Below are positions 10,341-21,501 of a DNA stretch of 64,000 bases, in pieces. The DNA is from Agapanthus africanus (taxonomy: Eukaryota > Streptophyta > Magnoliopsida > Asparagales > Amaryllidaceae). Within the stretch, counting starts at the first letter, position 1; every line of letters begins with the position of its first letter. The stretch spans positions 307,895,827 to 307,959,826 of the forward strand of contig CM057338.1 in the NCBI GenBank assembly GCA_030015575.1. Direction: 5' to 3'. Under the pieces are notes generated by a model, which saw only the letters and a list, made by a program, of their open reading frames with translations, searched no databases and was not told the DNA's origin. Both the position numbers and the translations under genes were made by a program.

Positions 10341-12371
10341 TGTTAGTGTATATGCCCTAGAGGCCATTACTGTATCATACTAGTTTGCATATTACTTAAT
10401 GGAAGCTTGGGATATTCACAGTTGTATTGACAATCTTGCTCAAAATGGTAGTATGCTACTTGGTTTGTTTCTACTTTAATGTGTGCATGTGTTTCTTTTA
10501 GCATATCGCTTATACATATTAGTGGAGCATTTAGGATCTTTGCTTGATTACCAGCATTATGATGGCAGTCACACTAGTGGGGGCTGGGTAATCTACAAGC
10601 ACATCCTTATACAGGTCCCTAGTCATAGGATTATTGAGACGGGGCATCGATACTCCGGAGTAGACTAGCGTATATGCTTCTCATCCTAGCAGGGGAGATG
10701 GTCTGTCCCACAGCCATTAGTACGTCGTACTAGAGATAGTATGCGGGTGCTCGTTAGGTTACGAGTACAGTGGACAGGACTCGCTGGGAACTGTTGGTTA
10801 GTATTATACCTATCGTCAGTTATCAGTTCCCAGGTGACATGAGTACAGTTTAGTCCGTTGACTTGACACTATCACTTCGCCTTGAGTGTGTTCCCACTGT
10901 TCTTAGATTACTACCCTACCACGGCTCAAATGAGTCGTGCAAACAGCTAGTAGTTGGATGCAGTCCCGAAGCACTTGGAGGCAGTGACGGTTAGACAGGA
11001 TTCGTCTCTCCCGGTATTGGGAGTTGATATCGCGTTGTGTCTAGGAGAGTCATTACACAAAGTCCCTGGCCAGGGCAAGCGAGATTTGCTTGTAGTGTTT
11101 CCAGTAGTTTCTCAGGGTGTTCATACGACTTGTACCACTATTAGTGGACTGATGTTTACCACCCCCCTTGGCCCGACATGCGATACTCTCAGACGAACAG
11201 ACTGGACTGTACGAAGATTGTAACATTCAGGCTCAGTAGGAGTTCGGATGGGTTCACCTCATCGGTCTTCTTATCGGCATCTACCTGGGGACCGTTACGT
11301 ACAGCTAGTATCGCTTGCGGCCTGTGGTTAAACCCACTGCCAGCGTAGTGTCGAGTTTTTAGAGTCCCACACAGAGGGTTGTTCTCCTTTGGGCAAAACA
11401 GAGTAGAGGTCGCATGGTTTTGCGACAGGGTTCGTTCACATACGCGCACTTGTGCACATTTGGTGTCCGGGCAGTTTTTACTAGCGGGCTTTGGTTTAAG
11501 CCAGATCCTAGTATTTGTTTTGGGATTGGTTTTGTCTCATTGTATTCGTGTTCTTCGGAACACGGATGCGGGTGTGTATACACAGTTGACAGAGGCAGAG
11601 GAACCTCATTAGGGTTGTTGACCGTTGCTTTTTTCTAAACCCTAATGAGAATGTGAAATATGATTAATAATATTAATTAAGGATAATTGTGCCATGGTTG
11701 AGGTTGGGTTGACCATTTGAATTTTGTTGACCATTTGACCATGATCATTTCTTTTGCAAGATACTTCTTGAAGCTTGCAATTAGCATTAAATGTAAAATG
11801 ATAATGGTCACTTCAACTAACCATCACAATTTTCTTTAGTTATTATTATTATTCTCATATTCTCTCATATGAGAGCATGGTTGTTATTTTTTCCCTCACT
11901 CTCTCTTGCTCTTTCTCTCTCATGCTTTGCTCTCCCTCTTCCTCTCTTAAAGCTCTCTTCTTTCATGTGTTGGAAAACATGAGCTTTGTGAGATAAAACC
12001 ATCAAGACAACTCTCTACTCATTCTAGGTTCTTAGTCTAGCAAGTCAAGCACTCTAATTACCTCTTGGTTGAGGTAGGAGCTCAAGGTAGAGGCCTTCGG
12101 GTGGATCTTTCTTCGGCAAAGAGAAGACGAAGAGGAGGAGCCGTCTACACCACTCCAAGAAGCTAGCAACAATGAGGACCACAACAAGAAGAGAAGGAGT
12201 TCAAGAACTGGGTATAACCATCTTACCTAGTAGCTAAAACTTTTAGTTAGTTTGTTAGTTTTTCTTTAGCAAAGATCCTCTAATTTTAGTCCATGTTACC
12301 TTGTGTTAAAAATCCATTTTTTACCTATTCCGCCTCCCCATAAGCACCGGGGTGGGTAACGTGGACTTACA
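10341..12371 (+). repeat. 3' LTR of copia C1
   Basis: 2031 bp from TGTTAGTGTATATGCC to GTAACGTGGACTTACA. It aligns along its length with both LTRs of element C (40926-43019, 49067-51158). The left boundary follows the PPT AGTGCAAGTAGGAGAT; the right boundary abuts B2 LTR sequence. Confidence 0.93.
11618..11740 (+). promoter_or_regulatory. W-box cluster in copia C1 LTR
   Basis: TTGACC occurs at 11618, 11709, 11727 and 11735, followed about 80-130 bp later by AT-rich sequence and CT-rich leader-like sequence. W-boxes (TTGAC[C/T]) are the known binding sites of plant WRKY factors. The equivalent region of element C has seven. Confidence 0.6.
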
Positions 12372-12894
12372 AAGCACGGACTCCACCAACACGCACCGAC
12401 ACGCGCCGACACGTGCGACGCACGGCCGCAGATCCGCGGCCATAAGCATGGTTTGGCAGCGGTTCCGCGGCCATTTGATGGTCTTGCTGCATCATTTCTT
12501 CAGGGCTTCATTCTGTTGCTTTTTCCTTCTATTTTCTTAACTTGGTTCTTCAGAATGTCTTCTAGTTTTTTTCCAGATTTCCACAGTGCAGAATGTTGTG
12601 GAATTTTCTCGTTTGCTTCGTGTTGAAGTCCTGAATCTTGTGCTGCCTTTGTACTTTGTGAAATCGAACTATTCATTTATCTTCATTTGTTCCTTAACTG
12701 TAGGCTGCATCTTGCAGATTCATCTATTTGTTGGTCGTAGTCTCACTTTTGTAGCGTCATTTCACCATTTTCACTGTATTGTTCTAAGAACCTGTAACCT
12801 GCAACTATTTAGCAGATATGGATCAAAAGCACCTATTTATTTGCAATATGATTAAAAATGGGGAATATAATAATGCAAAATTATGATATGAACA
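12372..12894 (-). repeat. Part of the 3' LTR of B2, beside C1
   Basis: It matches 18527-19046 of the other LTR, including the paired GC palindrome (12423-12472) and the terminal ATGATATGAACA. Its left edge is the junction with the C1 LTR. Confidence 0.85.
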
Positions 12895-14391
12895 AATACC
12901 CCCAAACTTATCTTTTGCTCGTCCCGAGCAAAACTAGTTTATTCTCGAAAAAACCTAACCTCACTTTCGCAGGGAATCGCGATTGCACTGAGATCGTGCA
13001 AGAAGTCGTTAAACCTCTAGGTGTCCCTAGTAGGAGGAGCGTTGTCTCCTGAGGGTTTTCAGCGGATATTACCCACAAAATCCGATCAATTTGGCCTATT
13101 GACTTTTATTCTTCAATTCGGTGTTCTAACAAGAAATTCTATTATCTTCAATTCAGAAATTATCAACCCATATTTTTCACGCTTCCTTATCATTTAACTT
13201 AAGATTGTATATGTTCTGTAAATTTATTTAGCTTTTAGTATCTTTTGAGTTTTCCTTCTAAGATTCCATCTCAACTTAGGAATTTTTATCATCTCTACTG
13301 AAAATATAAGTCCTATTTTTCATTCCTATCTCTTATCCAAACCCCAATCATATACCCCTATGTGTGTGTATGTATCACCCCTACACTTGGAAATTCAATT
13401 CAAGCTCTTATACTCTTATCTATCGTCCGAAGTACTTTTAGTTGGTGAATTTTTAGATGAAATTGCTCACACATCTTTCATGCGACCGTTAATACTTCTT
13501 GAGGTACTAATGACCGATTACAAAATGTGTTTGCGCATTAAGGCGTAATTCCTCGTCTTGTAATACCTAAGGTTTTAGCAGTGACTCCCAAACCAGTTGG
13601 TCTAAGGCACTAGGTGATAAAGCACCCTCGCTATATTTTTTATTTTACGCAGCCTTAAGTAATTACAAAACCAGTGTTCATTTTTTATATCTCTTTATTC
13701 ACACTTATAATTTTATTTTCCTTCATACTAAGGATTTTAAACAAGAGCATTTCAAGATATCCTCTACTATTCCAAAGTTCAAGGTGCGTGTTTGTGCAAA
13801 TTGTAGGGTATATATTTTCAGAATTTAGACTTAAGCTTTGGAATTATTTTTCAGACTTACACTTCAAATAAAAATTTCAATACTCTTCCCTTATTTTGAC
13901 TTAGCCCAAGAAGTGAACTCAAAATTTGCCTATTTCTAAGTAAACTACAAGGACATATATTTTCTACCGTTAAATTTTAAGAAATGTTACTTTTAGGGTT
14001 TTTAATTTACTAAGTTTAGGATCTAGTTTTTCCCTACTATTCAACCGTCTTGTCAAACTTAAGTCAAATATGGCCAAAATTGAACTTTTCAATTTTTATG
14101 TTTTAAAATTTTTCAATTTTTATGGGTTTTAAAATAAGTATGCAAATGCAAAAATATACAAATGAATGCGAAGAAAGAAAGCTTACCGTGCACACCCCCA
14201 AACTTAAACTTGACAGTGCCCTCACTGTCAGACTACACCAAGAGAGTCAAAATTGTCGGTACTCCCCTATTTATTTTTTTATAATTATTTTTATTGTTAA
14301 TAGAAAAACAAAACAAAATATATATACAAAAAGGTCCCCCCCAAACTTAAGTGAAACAGTATTTCCACTGTTGAAGCATTAAAGTTCAGAG
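12895..14391 (-). other. Structured 3' noncoding block of B2, with PPT
   Basis: No gene. The PPT and hairpin (TTTGCTCGGGACGAGCAAA in sense) are at about 12898-12930. Further G-tract plus hairpin modules lie at about 14195-14235 (GACAGTGCCCTCACTGTC) and 14335-14375. The conserved blocks around 12970-13085, 13480-13515 and 13575-13635 follow the order in B1. Confidence 0.75.
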
Positions 14392-16422
14392 TTAGGGAGG
14401 AGAAAAACACAGTATCAAGCTATACAAGGCCTTACACAGGCCAAAGGTTAGCACCAACCATTCAAAAATTTTATCGTTATAATGGTATGGTTGGTGAAAG
14501 AATGGAGTGTAGAGAAAGGAAATGAGAAGCACACGAGACTGTGTGGAGATAGAAGCAGTATACGGTCTCGGTGGAGGAGAAGAATGGCGGAAGGGAAAAA
14601 GAAATGGTGGTGGTGGTTCGACTTCTTCAGGTGGAGGTTGAGTAATCACAAAATCCGTGTCGTTTAGGAATTCAAGTTCGTCAGCAAAAATTCCTTCAAA
14701 ACTCTCATCGATGTAATTGAACATTTTGCTGTCAGTAAGTTTTGTGCCAGAATTTATCATACTTGATTTGTCAAAAATTATGGAGGTAGGAGACTCGAAA
14801 AACTCATCCACCTCATTTTCAAAAGTATCCAAATCAAGTTGGCTTTCTGGAATGATCAAACTTGAATTATCGGATTATGATTCATCAACACTCACTGAAA
14901 TTTTAGGAAGAATAGAAGAGGAACCTGAGAAAGTGGGAAAAAGAAGTTGAATACGAACTTGAGGGTGGAAATGGAGTGTATAAATTAGCACAATTTGTAA
15001 TGACCGATGTGTACAAAGCGATTGTGCTAATCTATCAACCCACTGAGAAATGAGGTCAAATCCCTCAAGATTCATGAGAAAACATGAGTACGTTGAACTT
15101 GGTAAAGCAGACATTGAAAATGAAAGGGATACGGTTTCTTGCACGGTCGGAACAAGGATGGAGGGAAGTGATTGAGGAAAGGTAACAGTTAAAGGTTCAG
15201 GAGGGTGTACACAGTCAGTGGAAGGGACGTGATGAATTGGAAAATCTGACTCATCAAACAAAACTGGTTCATCCTCAATACTATCCTCATAATTCTCCTC
15301 AAAAGTTATCTTATCCATGCAGTTATAATTAAAATCAAGACGCATATGAAGTTCGGGAGAAACATTTAATGACTCGGGATGATGAATTGGAGAGAAAAAT
15401 TCAGTCAAATCTGCGGGTTCATCATCCAAAATATTCCCAGCGTCAATATCCTCGATCAAGTGAAAATTAATTTTCTCAGACACCTTATCAAAAGCATGGA
15501 TATCAATCAATTCAGGTTCTAGAGTGGAGGTGTAGAGGTTAAAAGGATTGGTGATGGTTTCCCTCGAAAATGGCTTTTCACAATCAAGTAAATCAAACAC
15601 TATACAGTCGCACAACTCATTACACGTTTTATCTCGAACTGGTGAATCATTTAGGACACTTGATAGACATTCAAAACCGGAGTTGTGGGATTTAATTGGG
15701 GATGGGTAGGTTTGATTTGGAAGGGTGTATAGCTCATTCTTTCCACTCAAATTCTTGATCTGTCCAACTGCCTCATCATACATTGGAATTTTTGGAGCTA
15801 GTTGGAAACTAACTACCGGGTCACTAGGTTGTATAAGGGCGGCCATGGACGCATTCAAATCCCTCATCTGTTGGTTTGTCGCTACCATATAAGCTTCCAA
15901 CGACTGTTCCGGACTAAACATAGGTTGTGAAGGGGTTTCAGTAAAAAATTCAAAGTTGTTTGGATTCTGGAAACTCCCAAATGGCTGTGTAGAAGCAATG
16001 TCTAGGGAAGGTGCGAAAGTCGAGTAGGACTGATAGGAATTGAATGGTTGGATAGGAGTAGGATCAACATTTGGATAAAAAGGTGAATGGACTTGTTGAT
16101 CCTAAGAACTGGAAGTGTTGAAAGGAGTGAAAGATCGGTTACGAGATTGTTCAATATGCTCAGCAATAGACATGGGTTTCGGAGTTACAACAGGACTCGA
16201 AAAACGGGTATCAACGTAAGAAGGTGGTGAAGATTGAAACGGTTAATACAAAGTGGATTGCGAAGTCCAACTGTTTCTCTTAGACGCTTCTATTCGATCT
16301 TTCAAAGAAATTTTGGGTATGGAGGGGTCGCCCGTAATTCAACCAAAACGATGAGCGTAGGAATTAATGTCTGGTTGAGGGTACCAAAGTTCGGCAAGAG
16401 TTTTACAAGGTGGGGTACCCAT
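14392..16422 (-). pseudogene. Orphan reading frame of Athila-type non-autonomous elements (B2 copy)
   Basis: The longest of the three copies. It begins at an ATG in the MGTP context (16422) and ends around the HYNDKIFEWLVLTFGLCKAL signature. Central landmarks are SLEAYMVATNQQMRDLNAS, MAALIQPSDP, SFQLAPKIPMYDEA and an acidic tract (EDIDAGNILDDEPADL, then HHPESLNVSPELHM). Function unknown and no catalytic motif seen. The acidic, proline-rich make-up suggests a largely disordered middle with a more conserved C-terminus. The copy is broken in a few places. Confidence 0.7.
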
Positions 16423-17606
16423 GATGTGAGAAAGGAGAAGAAAAAGAATATGATGATTTTTTTTATTATTATTTTTTTTAAAATTTTTTTTTAAGAAATT
16501 GTTTGTTTTGGGGTTTTTGAAATTTTTGAAAGTGTTTCTTTTTAGAAAGAGTTTTTTTTTGGCACAATTTGTACGGACTACTACACACTTTCAAGCAGTC
16601 ACAATATAAGCATGCACAATCAAGCCTAGAGCTAGGGTCTCCTAAGTCAACTAGATTGCTCCTAACTGTTCCAAAGGGCAAGTTGTGAGATTCTCAAATC
16701 GCCTCTTCACCACCAATTGTGGCCAGGTAAGCACAAGTAAAGAAAGGAGGGATCCGCTCACGAATCACCATGAGACGAGCCTTTTAAAATTACCTTTCCT
16801 ACTTGTCTAGCCTAGGCACCACAAAGTCTGGTTTAGATAAACGACCGATGCCTACAACGTTTCCTTTGTCCTATTGAGTGCGACAGTCCTTATTGGCTGA
16901 GTCTAATATTTTTTCTTAACTCGAAGGTTGATGCAAATGCTTTTTGTGATTTTTGGGGTCCTAGGAAGGGTAATGAAATCCCCACCCAATCTGGATTGGT
17001 GTTATGGCCCCTTAAAAGTCCGTTTTAAAAAATGCAAAGCAATTAATACACAAAATCTAAAACACTTGCAAAATTTTTTTTATTTGGCAGCGCAAAGAAT
17101 CCTGCACAAAAACAATTTATTGGATAGGAGAAAGAATTTTGCGCAAAGAACCCAGCAGGAAAATTTTTCAGTAGAGTTCAGGGGGTTACAGAGGAGAAAT
17201 GGAATGCTTACAGAGCAAAATGGATCGCTGACGTCAGCGGTTGACCGCGGTTTCACGGTCAAACCTGCACTTCTGCCGCGGTTACGCGGTGGTTCAGTTG
17301 GTTCAGATCTCCAAAATTTTTCTGTTTTCTGGTTATGATTCTCCTCTGTCTGTTCAGTCTTCTGTTTCTTGATTTGTTTACTAGGATTTTCCAGATCTGA
17401 ATCTGTCCGTCTTCTTTTCCTGCACACTTGCACAAAAAACCTTTCAAGAAGAACAAGATGATTTTTATTTTTATTTTTTTTTATTTTGTTTTTCAATTTT
17501 TATGTTTTAAAATTTTTCAATTATTATAATTTTTTTTAAATTTTTTTTTATTAACCCGGAATTACACAAAGAAAGAGACTACCGTCTCCTCGGCAACGGC
17601 GCCATT
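16423..17606 (-). other. Leader and tRNA-Asp PBS of B2
   Basis: The PBS is TGGCGCCGTTGCCGAGGA on the minus strand (17587-17604), one base off the B1 PBS. It is followed in sense by a paired GC palindrome (17243-17290), the block around 16925-17035 (CCCACCCAATC in plus) and the block around 16690-16870 that contains GGCCAGGTAAG in plus. T-rich runs surround the frame start. No gene. Confidence 0.8.
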
Positions 17607-19046
17607 TGATTGGTAGGGAATTTAGTGCTTACATGCATTTTTGAAATCAAAGAATTAACCGCAATCAATAACGGTGTCTCTTGGTAACTAGCTGGTTGAG
17701 TACGGGTCAGTCCACAGGGAGATAGATTTCTTTTCTTTATCTTTTAACGAGTTAAATCCAAAAGATTTTGGGTTTTATTTTAAGATCTAAGAATGAGATA
17801 AAAGTTTATAAAAAGCTTGCTAGGGTTAAAATTAGGTTAGTTTGGAAAATCAATTATTCTCACCACTTTCTTTACCCTAGTTAAGAACTTTTAGGTGTTA
17901 AAGTAATAGTTAACAAAGGGGATTAGCACGATCGGGAAGAAACTATGTTTCTTTCCTTTGGTCCTTGTCCGTCCTTTCTTAACTCTTAGCCCTTAATCTC
18001 TATGGAAATCACACACAACCGGTCTTTAACTATGGAATCACCGCTACCTCGTGGGATAGGGTGCCGTAGTGAGCGGTGTGTGTATGTTTGCATAGAGTCC
18101 TACTTTAAAATATTGAACGGGAAAAAAAAGGGTGAGGGATTTTCATCTCTCAAACCTTCCCCAAACCTAACCCTAACAAGTGAGGAACTACTCACTCATT
18201 AGGGAATTAATAAAGGAATTCATTTTTATGTGATTTTCTTTTAAATAACTACGGCAGAAAAAAAAATTGCGGAAAATAACTACGGCAGAGAAATAAAATT
18301 GCTAGATAAAAAAATTCAAGATAAAAAAAACTTACTTCTTTATTGATGCACTCTTTGACAATTACAGGAATTGAAAATTTTAAACTAGAGAAATAAAAAG
18401 AGGCACCCAAAAAGATGCACGCTCCAAATAGAGCTGCAGGATTCCTATTTATAGATAATAGAAACCCTAGGGTTTACATCTGATCCATATCTAGAATTAC
18501 AAAAATACCCTAAGAAAACCGGGTCAAAGCACCGACTCCACCGGCACACACCAACACACGCCGACACGTGCGACGCACGGCCGCGGATCCGCGGCCATAA
18601 GCATGGTTTGGCCGCGGTTTCGCGGCCATTTGATGGTCTTGCTGCATCATTTCTTCAGGGCTTCATTCTATTGCTTTTTCCTTCTATTTTCTTCACTTGA
18701 TTCTTCAGAATGTCTTATAGTTTCTTCCAGATTTTCACAGTGCAGAATGTTGTGGACTTTTCCCGTTTGCTTCATGTTGAAGTCTTGAATCTTGTGCTGC
18801 TTTGTACTTTGTGAAACGAACTATTCATTGATCTTCATTTGTTCCTTAACTGTAGGCTGCATCTTGCAGATTCATCTATTTGTTGGTCGTAGTCTCACTT
18901 TTGTAGCGCCTTTTCACCATTTTCACTGTATTGTTCCGAGAACCTATAATCTGCAACTATTTAGCAGATATGGATCAAATGCACCTATTTATTTGCAATA
19001 TGATTAAGAATGGGGAATATAATAATACAAAATTATGACATGAACA
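17607..19046 (-). repeat. 5' LTR of B2
   Basis: 1440 bp, TGATTGGTAGGG to ATGACATGAACA in plus. TATAAATA on the minus strand (18446-18453) with AAACCCTAGGGTTT just upstream in sense (18462-18475) gives the core promoter. Paired GC palindrome at 18579-18628. Confidence 0.9.
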
Positions 19047-21496
19047 GGTACCTCCGGGCCCCACCATGTACCCGCACACGGCCCATAACGCCTCCTCGCA
19101 TGGGGTATATATCAGAACCGAGAAATCTCATGGTGGATGCTGAAATATCATATCAAGAGAAACCGGGTTTTTCAAATAATGCATAATTTCATGAAATTAT
19201 CACGGTCCTCAAATCCAGAAAATATCATATGAAATCCATATCTCAATACGTAAATCCATGAAATATAATATATACAACATGAAACAGTAATATGAGTATA
19301 TAAAGGAAAAACCACTGTTTAACTGCAACAAGTTATGAAATATATCATGCGATTCCTAATTTCTCCAAATCCATACAACATCATATAAAGGTGAGCAAGT
19401 AGCTATAGCCAGGTATGCGTAACCATGTCGGTATTGCAAGATATGTGTATCTACCTATCAGTAATGATGTAATACCCTCCAGGTATATGTGTAGCTATAT
19501 CAAGGTATACGGGTGTACATGTAAGTATGTATGGAAGATGTACATGTAGCTATGTTTCATATGTGTATATACCTATCTCTAATAGTACAATACCATATAG
19601 GTATATGGGTAACTAGCATGTAGGCATGTCAAGGCATATGTGTAAGCATGTAGGTATACAGGTATGCTATATGTCATATGCACAATGGAGTATGAATCAA
19701 TGTCTCAATATCCCTAACCAAACAATATCATATATGTATGTGTGTTGTGCGTATCATGGCAATTATTGATGGTGTGTGTGGCATACAATCAGTGCTCGTA
19801 CAACATGAGCCATCAATAATAGTGTAGTGTCCAAAGGGTACAAGTCCAAGCACAACAAGTAATAATATGTAATGAAGTTTATACGCAAACTCTATATAGC
19901 AATATAAACATGTGACTAATATCATATCATATCTAACCCAGACGCATAACGCCAAGCGGGTGATTCCCCTGTAGATGTTAAATCTACTCACAGATGATCC
20001 TGGCTAAGTAAAGCCAACCACTTGCTTTCCCTTCTTCGTAGCATCCGAAGTCCCCGCCTGCGATCCTAAGATCATAAAACAATATAACAAGTATATATTA
20101 GCAATCGACCAATAACACGTACCAACTATGTTTGACCGACGCACTAACTCCAAACATACTCTCAAGTGTTCGTCTAGTGGCTAACGCGCGTAGCGACACT
20201 ACGAAACCAATTCAAGAGCAAAAACTACACAAAGACACGAACGACATCGGCACAACCCTAGCTAGAAACGCTAAACGACACAACCATCAAGCTTAGACCC
20301 TAATCGTACCGATCGCGCATTCACAACACAATAAATAACATGGAATCTAATATAAATAACGTCGCAACGTTAAAAGAAGCCCACGCCAAAATTATCCGGA
20401 AATCTAGTAAGCAACATTTAATCATTTTAGCTCAAAACTATAAGTTTTACCAAAACTAGCAATCACAAACATCACCAAATAGCATGATTAAACCACTCAT
20501 ACTTTTACTAGAATTTTAATCTTACCTAATTAGGATTTAGTAAAACCTTAGTTTGCTAATTAGCTTAATTAGATAATTAGGAGAATATCATATAACAAAT
20601 CTAGCAACTAGGTTAAGTTTTCATTTGTCTAAACTTCACACTTAACCATTTCACTAGTCAAAACCCTAACTTGATTATCCACAAACTCTTTTCTAGAAAT
20701 TCTAAACATGTAAATACAAGCTTTAAATTAATATCTAAATAAGCTAGTTAAATGATTTAAACAACAAATAGAGTTTAGGGTTAGGATTTTATACCACCCC
20801 AAGAACACAAAAACTTGCAACAAAACACCAAATTTAACCCTCCAAAATGAAGTCTTTCATGAAGATCCAAGCATGTTTTGTGATGAAGAAAGATGGGTAA
20901 TGATTTATATTTGAGTTTGTGGGATTAATTGAGGATTTTTGATGAATTTTTGAAGCTCAAAAGAGCGGAAATGGAGTGAGGAAGGAGAGAGGACAGCAAG
21001 GGGGAGGGCCGGCCAAAACTTGAAGAATGAGGAGGTTAAGGAAATGTGTGGAAAAATCTAGAAGAAAACAATAATAATTGCTTAATAAAACAAAAACGTT
21101 TATGCCACCTCTTAATCTTTTCATTAATAATTCATTTTAACTACACAAATATCTAGATATTTTCCTAGGATATTTTTAAGGATAGATTAGTGCTTAATCT
21201 AGTGATTAACATAGCATAGATTCACATTAGCATTAATTAACCCAAGAAAAAAAATGTAATTACCACTAATTAAGCGCATAAATAAAGCTTAAAATAATAT
21301 TTTAATTAGGGAAAAATATTAAAATGCACAAAAATTACAAGTGGCTTATAAAAACCCGCAAACTAGCAATATTCTAGCTAAAGTAGGTGCAGTGAATTCT
21401 ATACTGTAAAAAGATCGCTTATAGGTTTTTACGGAAAACGCCGACTATTTTACCCTAAAAATGGAAAATCGCCAAAATGATTTCCAAAACGTTACA
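19047..21496 (-). repeat. Chromovirus-like LTR X, left-hand copy
   Basis: The right edge (plus ...CCAAAACGTTACA, 21496) abuts GATTG and copia A. Read on the minus strand it starts TGTAACGTTTTGG, has a CT-rich leader-like section near 21010-20950 and long AT-rich U5-like sequence. No coding domain is visible. The other end of such an LTR (TGTCATGACCC in plus) is seen at 51627. It is interrupted on the left by B2. Confidence 0.65.
19390..19690. repeat. Degenerate short tandem repeats in LTR X
   Basis: Loose repetition of units like GGTATATGTGTA and GTACATGTAGCTATG, each about 18-25 bp, with alternating purine-pyrimidine character. There is no regular period. Confidence 0.5.
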
Positions 21497-21501
21497 GATT
21501 G

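Larger units (their letters stand above)
1..12371 (+). mobile_element. Ty1/copia element C1, 3' portion, interrupted by element D
   Basis: This is the 3' end of a copia retrotransposon whose left part lies outside the window. It holds the end of the RNase H domain (1-214, resuming at 10106), a purine-rich PPT (10325-10340) and a full 3' LTR (10341-12371). Element D sits in the RNase H region with a 5-bp duplication CTATA (210-214 and 10106-10110). Immediately right of the LTR, the LTR sequence of B2 begins mid-way (equivalent to 18527 in B2's other LTR), so C1 was probably inserted into B2's 3' LTR; AAGCA at 12372-12376 would be the right copy of its target duplication. The protein and LTR closely match element C at 40926-51158, so both belong to one family. 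Confidence 0.9.
12372..19046 (-). mobile_element. Non-autonomous Athila-type element B2
   Basis: In minus orientation: 5' LTR 17607-19046, PBS 17587-17604, leader to 16423, orphan frame 14392-16422, structured 3' noncoding block 12895-14391 and the part of the 3' LTR left visible beside C1 (12372-12894). The rest of that LTR should lie left of the window. The right flank starts GGTAC (19047-19051), the expected half of its target duplication. B2 sits inside LTR X. No gag or pol motif is visible. Confidence 0.85.

Noticed and set aside
19390-19690. A CRISPR-like or regular satellite array
   Set aside because: The units are irregular in length and sequence and have no constant repeat.
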